Shown here one piece after another: positions 7,149 to 13,485 of a stretch of 16,458 nucleotides of DNA; positions within the stretch are counted from its first letter, which is position 1; each line of letters opens with the position of its first letter. The notes beneath the pieces were generated by a model. That model did no database searches. It was given only the letters and a program-made list of their open reading frames with translations, and was not told the DNA's origin. Source of the stretch: an uncultured Arcanobacterium sp. (GTDB lineage: Bacteria > Actinomycetota > Actinomycetes > Actinomycetales > Actinomycetaceae); assembly GCF_947253055.1 (NCBI RefSeq), contig NZ_CAMXYE010000028.1, positions 1 to 16,458 of the forward strand, read 5' to 3'. The translations under genes were made by a program, and so were the position numbers.

Positions 7149-8081
7149 CTAGCTAAAGGATTCGGTATCAAATTCTCCATAACGGGCTGGGCATTTCAGA
7201 CCAGCACTAAGTAAAGGATTCACTTCTAATAACGGATTTATTTGCCTTTTAAGCCAATCTTTTCCAATACCAGATTTAAAAGCTAGGTCGTCTATAGCCA
7301 CAAAAATTTTATATACCGAGTGGTCAGAGAAATCCCCATATGCTTTCTTCGTTTTTCGCTCAATACGTGGCATTAATCCAGGCACATCAAGCACTGAATG
7401 ATTCCAAAGTTTTGAACCGTGTGCACATCTATTACGTAAATATACAAAAGAGCGCACTTGGCTAGGCAATGTCCGTCTTGACGTATTCAAACTCTGCGCC
7501 ATGTCATCTAGCACTCCCGATTCACTTGAGGCCGTAATCAAGCGGGAAAGAGAACCAAATGTTATGCCTTCCACGGCTACCCAAATCGGCATATGATCAT
7601 AAGCTTCTATAGCATAAGAACTACCGACTTTTATATCATCACGATAGTGAGCTATAAACGATTCTTTAGACTTATCAAGATTAGCTAAAGCATGATCTTG
7701 AGCTCTCGCAGCATTAATATCTAACGGTTGAGTGAATCCTTCCCCATAAGCTAGGCCACCCACTGGAGTTACCAGACGCCCATACGCATAAGCAAAGCGT
7801 GTGCGGAGCAACACCTCTAATGAATGTAATACAGCAATACATTTTCCAATAAGCTGTTCTTCTGCCTCATAGAGCTTTTTTATTGTGTCAAAAGATGCAC
7901 CCTGCTTAAATGCATTATCGCCATTAGCCGGATTACGTTGCCAGTAGCGGAAGTAGCCAGAAAGCCGGTAATAGCTTACTCGAGAAAGAAAATCCTGGGC
8001 AGCAGGTTTATTGGGAATAATTAACCCTCGCTCAGCCAGCAAGGTGAGTTGCTGTTCATATGTGAGCCACTGTTTATCCAT
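7149..8081 (-). CDS. Abi_2 (AbiD/AbiF-like) abortive infection protein with HEPN motif
   Basis: A 310-residue protein of the Abi_2 family, whose lactococcal members AbiD and AbiF stop phage multiplication by shutting down the infected cell. Family marks visible here are the N-terminal LTYEQQLTLLAERGLII, FLSRVSYYRLSGYFRYW (about 31-47), the central EVLLRTRFAYAYG (about 89-101) and, near residue 216, YLRNRCAHG. The last holds the HEPN-type R-x4-H motif (R216, N217, H221), the ribonuclease site in many HEPN toxins. I therefore infer, but cannot show, RNA cleavage. The ATG follows a modest AGG (4-base spacing). The gene lies directly upstream of hsdM on the same strand with a 168-bp gap that contains a promoter, so it may be read separately or together with the restriction genes. 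The upstream region is rich in repeats. There is no antitoxin-like small gene next to it. Confidence 0.88.
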   Translation of the reverse strand: MDKQWLTYEQQLTLLAERGLIIPNKPAAQDFLSRVSYYRLSGYFRYWQRNPANGDNAFKQGASFDTIKKLYEAEEQLIGKCIAVLHSLEVLLRTRFAYAYGRLVTPVGGLAYGEGFTQPLDINAARAQDHALANLDKSKESFIAHYRDDIKVGSSYAIEAYDHMPIWVAVEGITFGSLSRLITASSESGVLDDMAQSLNTSRRTLPSQVRSFVYLRNRCAHGSKLWNHSVLDVPGLMPRIERKTKKAYGDFSDHSVYKIFVAIDDLAFKSGIGKDWLKRQINPLLEVNPLLSAGLKCPARYGEFDTESFS

Positions 8082-8095
8082 TTCACCTGCCTGTT

Positions 8096-8125
8096 TAACC
8101 TACTTAGCCCGCCTAACCTACTTAG
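8096..8125 (-). repeat. 12-bp direct repeat in the leader of the Abi gene
   Basis: TAACCTACTTAG occurs at 8096-8107 and again at 8114-8125, spaced 18 bp apart start to start. On the coding strand (CTAAGTAGGTTA twice) it lies 15-44 bases before the Abi ATG. Position and exact repetition suggest a protein-binding site or a translation-control element. No function is known. Confidence 0.6.
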
Positions 8126-8180
8126 AAAAGAAAGGCCCCGGCCATTTTAGTGCATTGCAAAGCAAGAGGCCTGACCGGGG
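8121..8180 (-). terminator. Hairpin with T-rich tail: ktr terminator or Abi leader attenuator
   Basis: Read on the minus strand, CCCCGG (8175-8180) pairs with CCGGGG (8136-8141) and an inner TTGC-TTT-GCAA helix lies at 8155-8165. The sequence then runs into TTTCTTTTCT (8124-8133). AGGCC/GGCCT segments on both arms allow a competing pairing. It could end transcripts from ktrA or act as an attenuator before the Abi gene. The long internal loop makes the call tentative. Confidence 0.45.
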
Positions 8181-8220
8181 ATCTATCACTATTAAATCTA
8201 CCTTAAAATCCTTTGAAATA

Positions 8221-8286
8221 CCTAAAGATGCCTAAAGATGCCTAAAGATGCCTAAAGATACCTAAAGATACCTAAAGATACCTAAA
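8221..8286. repeat. 10-bp tandem repeat array (CCTAAAGATG/A)
   Basis: Six exact 10-base units and a partial seventh (CCTAAA). Units 1-3 end in G and units 4-6 end in A. The array lies in the 272-bp gene-free stretch 8082-8353, about 140 bp upstream of the Abi start and 67 bp beyond the ktrA stop. The period equals about one helical turn, so bound proteins would line up on one DNA face. There are no intervening spacers, so it is not a CRISPR. It does not encode a plausible protein on either strand. Confidence 0.95.
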
Positions 8287-8304
8287 TGCCAAACTCTTGC
8301 ATCC

Positions 8305-8335
8305 GATTAATTAAAGCAACACCCTAAAATTAATC
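8305..8335. repeat. 8-bp inverted repeat after ktrA
   Basis: GATTAATT (8305-8312) and AATTAATC (8328-8335) are exact inverted copies with a 15-base gap, starting 18 bp past the ktrA stop. The stem is all AT-type except its end pair and has no T tail, so it is a poor terminator and may be a binding site instead. Confidence 0.5.
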
Positions 8336-8353
8336 TCCAAAAACGAAGCTACG

Positions 8354-9022
8354 CTAAATCCGCGGCGCAGAGCGCGCAAACTTCTCCACTTTCTTCGCGC
8401 TCCCATAAATCTGCACTTGGTCGCCTTCGGAAAGTTCCACCGCGCCGAGCACCGGCTGCCACTGCCCTTCTCGCAGTAAAGCCACTATCTTCACTCCGTG
8501 CCGATTCCACATATCGATCTCGTTGAGAGGGCCGACCGCCGAGAGCGGAAGCACCGTCCGCACCATCGCCGTACCCTCCGATAGCTCCACGTAATCCAGA
8601 TTTACGCCGCGTACGAGGTGCGCCACCCGCCGCCCCATTGCCACTTCCGGGTGCACAATATGCGGCACACCAATCTGCTCGAGAATACGCCCGTGGGCCG
8701 TACCAGAAGATTTCGCCCAGAGGTTCTTCACGCCCATATCGTTGAGCACCGAACAAGTGAGAATAGAGGATTCCACATTCGGAGTCCCGATACCCACTAC
8801 TACTCCGTCACAATCGGCAATTCCGAGATCCGTCATAGCAGCAATATCGGTGGTATCACCCTGCACCACCTGCGTCAAAATTCCGTTATTACGATTTACC
8901 ACCGTCTCATTCAAATCTACGCCGATGACTATAGCGTCATCCGAGACAAGTTCGCGGGCCACGGCCGTGCCGAAGCGCCCTAATCCGAGAACTGCGTAGG
9001 TGGGTTTAGAGAAATTAACCAA
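8354..9022 (-). CDS. ktrA: Ktr/Trk potassium uptake regulatory subunit (RCK protein)
   Basis: A 222-residue cytoplasmic gating subunit, the usual size for KtrA with one RCK_N and one RCK_C domain (TrkA proper has two of each). The Rossmann nucleotide site is G13-x-G15-x-x-G18 (GLGRFG), with the acidic D36 at the end of strand 2, followed by DTTD and a C-terminal RCK_C domain from about residue 136. It forms rings that bind ATP/ADP or NAD(H) and open or close the KtrB channel. The only sensible start is TTG at 9022, because no in-frame ATG precedes the nucleotide site. A GAAAGG about 8 bases upstream supports it. The frame overlaps the end of ktrB by 8 bp, so translation is probably coupled. 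Confidence 0.93.
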   Translation of the reverse strand: MVNFSKPTYAVLGLGRFGTAVARELVSDDAIVIGVDLNETVVNRNNGILTQVVQGDTTDIAAMTDLGIADCDGVVVGIGTPNVESSILTCSVLNDMGVKNLWAKSSGTAHGRILEQIGVPHIVHPEVAMGRRVAHLVRGVNLDYVELSEGTAMVRTVLPLSAVGPLNEIDMWNRHGVKIVALLREGQWQPVLGAVELSEGDQVQIYGSAKKVEKFARSAPRI

Positions 9023-10385
9023 TTATCGGCCTTTCTACGGGGAAAGAAATATTTGATGCACTAGGCGCGAAGGCTAGCGCGGTGGCGACGGTGATAGGCC
9101 CCAATCGCCCGATGATCATTAAGATTATAAGAATAAACTGAGCTGGATAGTTTAGCAACGGCGTGATTCCGGTAGATAAGCCTACCGTACCAAATGCAGA
9201 CGTCACTTCAAATAGCACCTGCGATAGGTTGAAATCCGTCAAGACCAGAATTGCAATAGTGGCAGTAGCTAACAAAATAAATGCCAAGACCACCACGGTC
9301 ACCGCCTGGTAGACCACTTCGAAAGAAATACTTTTCCCGAATACCACCACTTGCCGGCGCCCGCGAACGACGGCCGCTACTATAGCCAGCAAGGCAAACA
9401 TGGTCGTTATTTTGATACCACCTGCAGTTCCGGCCGGCCCAGCGCCGATGAACATAAACATATCCATCGCAAGAAGAGTCGAATCGTGCATCTGCCCGAT
9501 ATCCACGGAATTAAAACCAGTGGTACGGGTTTGGACGGCTTGAAAAATGCCGGCGAGGAGCGCATCAGGCGCAGGGAGTTTTCCGAGCGTCTTCGGGTTA
9601 GTCCATTCGGAAACCGTCACTATTAGGGAAGAAAAGAGCAATAGGCCAGCTGTGCCTGCTAGTACCATGCGGGTGTGGAGAGACCAGCTGTAAGGCTTAA
9701 GGAGGCTGGTGCGCAGCTGGAAAATTACGGGGAAGCCCAAACCGCCGATGATGATTGCCGCCATAATGGGCAGGCACACCAACCAATCTCCCACAAAAGA
9801 AGCCATATTATCGGGATAGAGAGAGAATCCTGCATTGTTGAAAGCGGAAACTGCGTGGAATATTCCATGCCCGAGCGCCCGCGGGAAAGAATGCTCCAGC
9901 GTGAGGAAACGGAAGGTCAAAAGAAGTGCGACTATCAGCTCTACCAGTAGCGAGATTCCGAGTACCCGCCGGAGCATCATTCCAAGCTGGCCGGTGTTGG
10001 AGCGCCGCTCAGCAGCGGAAGCTAGCATAGTGCTGTGACTTTCTTTGCGTATGACCGCTTGGGCGAGCACCGCCGCGAAGCTCATTACCCCGAATCCGCC
10101 TACTTGGATTAACGCCAAAATTACTACTTTGCCGAAAGCAGTCCAATAAGTAGCGGTATTTACAATCGTCAATCCCGTGACGCATAAAGCAGAAGTGGCC
10201 GTGAATAAGGCCGAACGCAGAGGCAATCCCCCCACGTGAACTGTAGATATCGGTAACATCAATAGGCAAGTGCCTATCATGAGGGCAGTGAGAAACCCTG
10301 ATAATATAACTGCCGCATAATTAAAATAATGGCGATGTGCTCTAGACACAGCTTGCATAATACGCAGTTGCCATACTTTATGCAA
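9015..10385 (-). CDS. ktrB: Ktr/TrkH-type potassium transporter, membrane subunit
   Basis: A 456-residue membrane protein with four membrane-pore-membrane repeats typical of KtrB/TrkH. The four pore segments are visible: TSALCVTGL (64-72), NNAGFS (183-188), RTTGFN (287-292) and GTVGLSTG (399-406). Each carries the selectivity-filter glycine. The signature GPAGTAGGIKITTM (315-328) gates the third repeat. It imports potassium, probably driven by sodium or membrane potential, together with KtrA downstream. The reading frame opens at TTG 10385 immediately after a TAG; an ATG at 10358 is an alternative. Neither has a clear ribosome site, so the start is uncertain by 9 residues. It is 214 bp downstream of the surface protein gene on the same strand. 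Confidence 0.94.
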   Translation of the reverse strand: MHKVWQLRIMQAVSRAHRHYFNYAAVILSGFLTALMIGTCLLMLPISTVHVGGLPLRSALFTATSALCVTGLTIVNTATYWTAFGKVVILALIQVGGFGVMSFAAVLAQAVIRKESHSTMLASAAERRSNTGQLGMMLRRVLGISLLVELIVALLLTFRFLTLEHSFPRALGHGIFHAVSAFNNAGFSLYPDNMASFVGDWLVCLPIMAAIIIGGLGFPVIFQLRTSLLKPYSWSLHTRMVLAGTAGLLLFSSLIVTVSEWTNPKTLGKLPAPDALLAGIFQAVQTRTTGFNSVDIGQMHDSTLLAMDMFMFIGAGPAGTAGGIKITTMFALLAIVAAVVRGRRQVVVFGKSISFEVVYQAVTVVVLAFILLATATIAILVLTDFNLSQVLFEVTSAFGTVGLSTGITPLLNYPAQFILIILMIIGRLGPITVATALAFAPSASNISFPVERPIIG

Positions 10386-10426
10386 CTAATAATTTTCGGC
10401 GGCGAAATATCCGGTAAATGAGGAGA

Positions 10427-10492
10427 TCAAGCGCAAATAATTCTCGAAAAGTTCTCGAAAAATCCTCGCGCCAAAGATGAAGATGCCCACAT
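10427..10492 (-). CDS. Possible 21-residue leader peptide upstream of ktrB
   Basis: ATG at 10492 preceded by AGGAG (10499-10503) with 6-base spacing opens a 21-codon frame (MWASSSLARG... ending RIICA) that stops at 10427, 42 bp before the ktrB start. The ribosome site is better than that of ktrB itself. No homology is recognised. The frame also covers the twin TTCTCGAAAA repeats, so the open frame may be accidental. Confidence 0.2.
   Translation of the reverse strand: MWASSSLARGFFENFSRIICA
10441..10461. repeat. Twin TTCTCGAAAA repeat upstream of ktrB
   Basis: TTCTCGAAAA at 10441-10450 is repeated exactly at 10452-10461 (11-bp period). Each copy contains the small palindrome TTC-TC-GAA. The pair lies 56-76 bp ahead of ktrB, a reasonable place for a regulator site. 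Confidence 0.5.
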
Positions 10493-10540
10493 TTCTTTCT
10501 CCTGCACCTAGGAAGTACGCACCGTATATAGGAATACGCA

Positions 10541-10579
10541 GCGCAGGCGGATTGGCATTTTCTGCCGATCCGCCCGCGC
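10541..10579 (-). terminator. Strong hairpin after the surface protein gene
   Basis: GGCGGAT at 10546-10552 pairs with ATCCGCC at 10568-10574. A T-G pair and GGCA/TGCC continue inward to a 5-base loop, and GCGC/GCGC continues outward past one mismatch. It begins about 20 bp after the surface protein stop. The stem is very strong but no T run follows, so it may act as a transcript end or as an mRNA-stabilising structure. The rest of 10386-10599 holds the twin repeat and possible leader peptide listed separately. Confidence 0.55.
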
Positions 10580-10599
10580 CGATCAATAGAGGTTAAGCA

Positions 10600-13365
10600 C
10601 TAGTGCTTTTCTACTCGCCTGAGCACCCCACCTATGCTGCAGAGGCTGAGAGCAGCGAGAGCTCCCCAGAGTAGCGAAGCGCCCGTCTTGGGCACCTTGG
10701 TGGGCGGGGGCGGCGTATTCGGCACCTTATTCACCACCGTGACCTCCCGATGAATAATACCGTCTTTTGCCACCTGGATAGGCCCAGATTCTTTCTCGTA
10801 TTTAGCAAAAGGCACGGCGATAATTCCCGCATCGCCCCCGATTTCTCGCACGCCATAGTAGTAGCGATGCATATCCTTATCTTGATAAGGCAATCCGATA
10901 ATCTGTTTTACCCAATTATCTGCTTTCGCCACCGTAAACTTCTGCACCACTTCAGCCTTAGTAAAGTCCGCGTCTGTAGCGCGCACTAGTTCAAACTCAA
11001 CTTGGCTGGGAGTCTTATCCCCGGGCACGGGCGCAGTGGAATCTTTCCACACCCACTGCTTATTTACCGTAATATCTACCGGATTTGGCACCTTATTCAC
11101 CACCGTGCCCACCAGCCACGTCTCGGGTGGTAGCTTATCTTCCGCAATAGGTGGCCGCTTCGGCAGCTTTTTTCTGCCCTTCTGTGCATCGCCCTTCTGT
11201 GCATCTTGCCAGGTCTGGAGCGGCAAAGTCTTCACCACCTCGCCCTTGCTATCTAGCTCCTGCACGAAGTAATAGTAGAAATCGCCACTATCTGCCTTAA
11301 TAGCTAACTCATCAAAGGTCTTCCGCCAATTTTCTTCTGGATTTTTAGAAGCGCTGAGCGTGAAATCCGCTACCTTCTCCGGGTGCGTAAATTCTTTATC
11401 CGTATCGCGCATCAGCCGCATATCTAGTTTCTGGACGGTAATATCACTCTCTCGCACTGGATGTTCAGCCGACATATTAGCTTCTTCTCCAGTTGCGTCT
11501 GCTTTCGGCTCAACGCTGTATACCCAAGATTTCTCCACCGTCGCCTGCGCATAACCCCAATCGCCGAAGATTACTCCACCATTCGTGCCGATGCCGCCGC
11601 CACGCGGAGCAGAATTGCCTTGAATGAGGAGCTTCGCCTGCTTAAGCGCTTGCTCTTTTGCTTCCTCTCTATGTACCACGGATTGGAAACCTTCATTTTG
11701 AATGCTCGTATACTTTAGCGGCAATGGAAGCGGGCGCTCTTTCTCTGGCCCTGTTAAAGACGCCGGATCAAAACGCGCATCTTCATTATCGAAGTAATAA
11801 TCGATGCGGCCGCCGCCGAGCATGTAGTCAGAGACCCAAATCGGTGCGGCACCCATAGAGCCGAGATTCATATGGGCGAGGTCGTTACCGTAATCTTTGG
11901 CGGTATTATCGAAAACGGCTCCGCCGTTATGCATACGCAATTCGATAGAACCAGTGGGGCACGACCAAATTCCGCCCCCTACTCCGTCAATTTGCCGCGC
12001 GGTAGCGTTATTCTTCGTCACCACTACATCATGTAAATGCAGATTATAAGAGACGGTAGCGACGTAAATGCCACCTCCTTGGTCGTGAGCTTTGTTGTTC
12101 AGGATTTGCCCGGCATTTATTTCCACTTGATTAGAGACCACATTTACTCCGCCACCGGTACGTATTGCCTCGTTATTGGAAATAACTCCTCCATTAAAGA
12201 TGAAACTTCCGGGAGAAACTTTCCCCCACTCTTCTTTACTCAAGCCCCATTCTTTACCTAAACCAGGAATTTCTTTATAAGTTCGGTCGGCTCCCCACAC
12301 ATACAAATCGAGAGTGCCGATACCGCCACCATTCCCACTGGTGAAATTGGAATCAACGACGCCGCCATTCATTTCAATGACGGTATTACCAAAAGCAAAA
12401 GCTCCCCCACCCGAGAAGCAAGCACTGTTGTTATGAATTTTGCCGCCGTTAATGGTGATGTAGTTACGCTCAGCAAGAGTTTTTTGCGGATCGGTAGCAG
12501 ATTTTTTATCGATGTTAAAGTCATAGCCGAGTAGACCGCCCGTCCAGCCACTGTTGCCGAAAATTTCTCCGCCATTAATAGTGACTGATCCACCGCTATA
12601 TACGCCGATACCGCCTACTTCACCGTAGGAGGCATCCTTATATTCAGTCTCACCTTTACTAACTTCGCCCCCGTTCATAATGAACTTCGCACCGCCAGTT
12701 ACGGCAATATTTGCTGCCCCGCCTTGTACAACACTGCTATTACCTTTCTCGCGCTGATTATCGGTGACTTTTCCGCCATTCAGAGTGAAAGTAGCATCTG
12801 GCCCGGAAACGGTGATAGCACCCTCTCTTTGGCCCGATCCGTTGCGCACGCCGGAATAGGTACCGCTGTTAATAGTCAAAGTACCTTCGTTGAAAATTAG
12901 TTCTCCACCACCAGGCACCCACTGGCCGCGGCTATCTATATAAAACCTGCCTCCGGCTTTATTGTTTCCCAGCGTCAGCGCCGCACCTTTTTGCACGTGC
13001 ACCATCATGCCGGTGAAATCGTCTTCCCGCCGCAGGCCGCCTTCCGACATTCCCGGATTTATGAAAATACCGTTCACTAATTCAATATCGGCTCCCTGCG
13101 GGATTACCAGCGTGGAAGTGAGCATAGTATTAGTAGCTCCGCTGACCACGATACGCGTAGGAGTAGTGCCAGCTTGCGTGATTGCCGCACGCAACCCCGC
13201 TTCTTCGCAATCCGTGCAATCTACTTCTACCCGAGCAGGAGCCGTGGGATCCGCAGCTGCCAGATTCATTTTAGGTACTAGCAGCTCAAAGCCGGTCAAT
13301 ACGATAGCTAAAATAAGCGCTACCATGCCGGCGAAAATTCGCCGATTTTGTTTATGTAGGTGCAT
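10600..13365 (-). CDS. Sortase-anchored surface protein: beta-helix repeats and Cna-B-like stalk
   Basis: A 921-residue cell-wall protein. The start chosen is ATG 13365, with AGGGGA nine bases upstream (13375-13380). The ATG at 13392 is in frame but has no ribosome site. The signal peptide has basic residues (HKQNRR), a hydrophobic core at about 11-31 and cleavage near LAAA (35-38). Residues about 76-606 contain many NGG(K/E/V)I-x-x-N and GGGI turns, the signature of a right-handed parallel beta-helix. Two Cna-B-like domains follow (about 610-765 and 770-885), each closing with a VVNKVPN segment. A proline-rich linker leads to the anchor VPKTG (891-895), a hydrophobic helix and the tail RRVEKH. 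VPKTG differs from LPxTG at its first residue. Adhesion or matrix binding is the family's usual role; no ligand can be named. It has its own promoter and stands alone as a transcription unit. Confidence 0.9.
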   Translation of the reverse strand: MHLHKQNRRIFAGMVALILAIVLTGFELLVPKMNLAAADPTAPARVEVDCTDCEEAGLRAAITQAGTTPTRIVVSGATNTMLTSTLVIPQGADIELVNGIFINPGMSEGGLRREDDFTGMMVHVQKGAALTLGNNKAGGRFYIDSRGQWVPGGGELIFNEGTLTINSGTYSGVRNGSGQREGAITVSGPDATFTLNGGKVTDNQREKGNSSVVQGGAANIAVTGGAKFIMNGGEVSKGETEYKDASYGEVGGIGVYSGGSVTINGGEIFGNSGWTGGLLGYDFNIDKKSATDPQKTLAERNYITINGGKIHNNSACFSGGGAFAFGNTVIEMNGGVVDSNFTSGNGGGIGTLDLYVWGADRTYKEIPGLGKEWGLSKEEWGKVSPGSFIFNGGVISNNEAIRTGGGVNVVSNQVEINAGQILNNKAHDQGGGIYVATVSYNLHLHDVVVTKNNATARQIDGVGGGIWSCPTGSIELRMHNGGAVFDNTAKDYGNDLAHMNLGSMGAAPIWVSDYMLGGGRIDYYFDNEDARFDPASLTGPEKERPLPLPLKYTSIQNEGFQSVVHREEAKEQALKQAKLLIQGNSAPRGGGIGTNGGVIFGDWGYAQATVEKSWVYSVEPKADATGEEANMSAEHPVRESDITVQKLDMRLMRDTDKEFTHPEKVADFTLSASKNPEENWRKTFDELAIKADSGDFYYYFVQELDSKGEVVKTLPLQTWQDAQKGDAQKGRKKLPKRPPIAEDKLPPETWLVGTVVNKVPNPVDITVNKQWVWKDSTAPVPGDKTPSQVEFELVRATDADFTKAEVVQKFTVAKADNWVKQIIGLPYQDKDMHRYYYGVREIGGDAGIIAVPFAKYEKESGPIQVAKDGIIHREVTVVNKVPNTPPPPTKVPKTGASLLWGALAALSLCSIGGVLRRVEKH
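11176..11205 (-). repeat. 15-bp tandem duplication inside the surface protein gene
   Basis: GCCCTTCTGTGCATC is present twice in direct succession without mismatch. It duplicates five residues (AQKGDAQKG) in a linker before the last Cna-B-like domain and keeps the frame. It looks like a recent replication slip. Confidence 0.8.
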
Positions 13366-13411
13366 TCTCTCGATTCCCCTAAGATCTTCCATTTATTAAA
13401 TATAATTATAC

Positions 13412-13435
13412 GTAGATTTTATATATTTTATCTAC
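13412..13435. promoter_or_regulatory. Inverted repeat over the -10 region, possible operator
   Basis: GTAGAT (13412-13417) and ATCTAC (13430-13435) form exact 6-bp arms around an AT-only centre of 12 bp. The repeat covers the -10 element and the expected transcription start, where a bound repressor would block the surface protein gene. No regulator gene is nearby to name it. Confidence 0.45.
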
Positions 13436-13448
13436 ACGGGGCGATCAA
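13420..13448 (-). promoter_or_regulatory. Promoter of the surface protein gene
   Basis: On the minus strand TTGATC (13443-13448) and TATATA (13420-13425) are 17 bases apart. The predicted start near 13413 gives a leader of about 48 bases, placing the ribosome site at 13375-13380 correctly. Confidence 0.55.
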
Positions 13449-13485
13449 CTCTGGAAATCCCTAAGAAACCCTTATATTCGCCTCT

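Noticed and set aside
8221..8286. Tandem array considered as CRISPR, telomere-like DNA (TTTAGG on the minus strand) or replication iterons.
   Set aside because: There are no spacers, the unit is 10 bp rather than a short telomere unit, the position is internal, and no replication gene is nearby.
8349..8756. A 135-codon minus-strand frame inside ktrA.
   Set aside because: It is Arg/Gly/Ala-rich and in the wrong frame of a clearly conserved gene; a shadow frame.
10386..10586. A 66-codon minus-strand frame that ends directly before the ktrB TTG.
   Set aside because: It starts at a TTG next to the hairpin, has no ribosome site and no recognisable pattern. The 21-codon frame in the same region is better supported, though still weak.
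13369..13377. TCGATTCCC, also present in the T arm of the tRNA, considered as an attachment-site copy.
   Set aside because: Nine bases of match is expected by chance at this length, and it falls in the ribosome-site leader of the surface protein gene.
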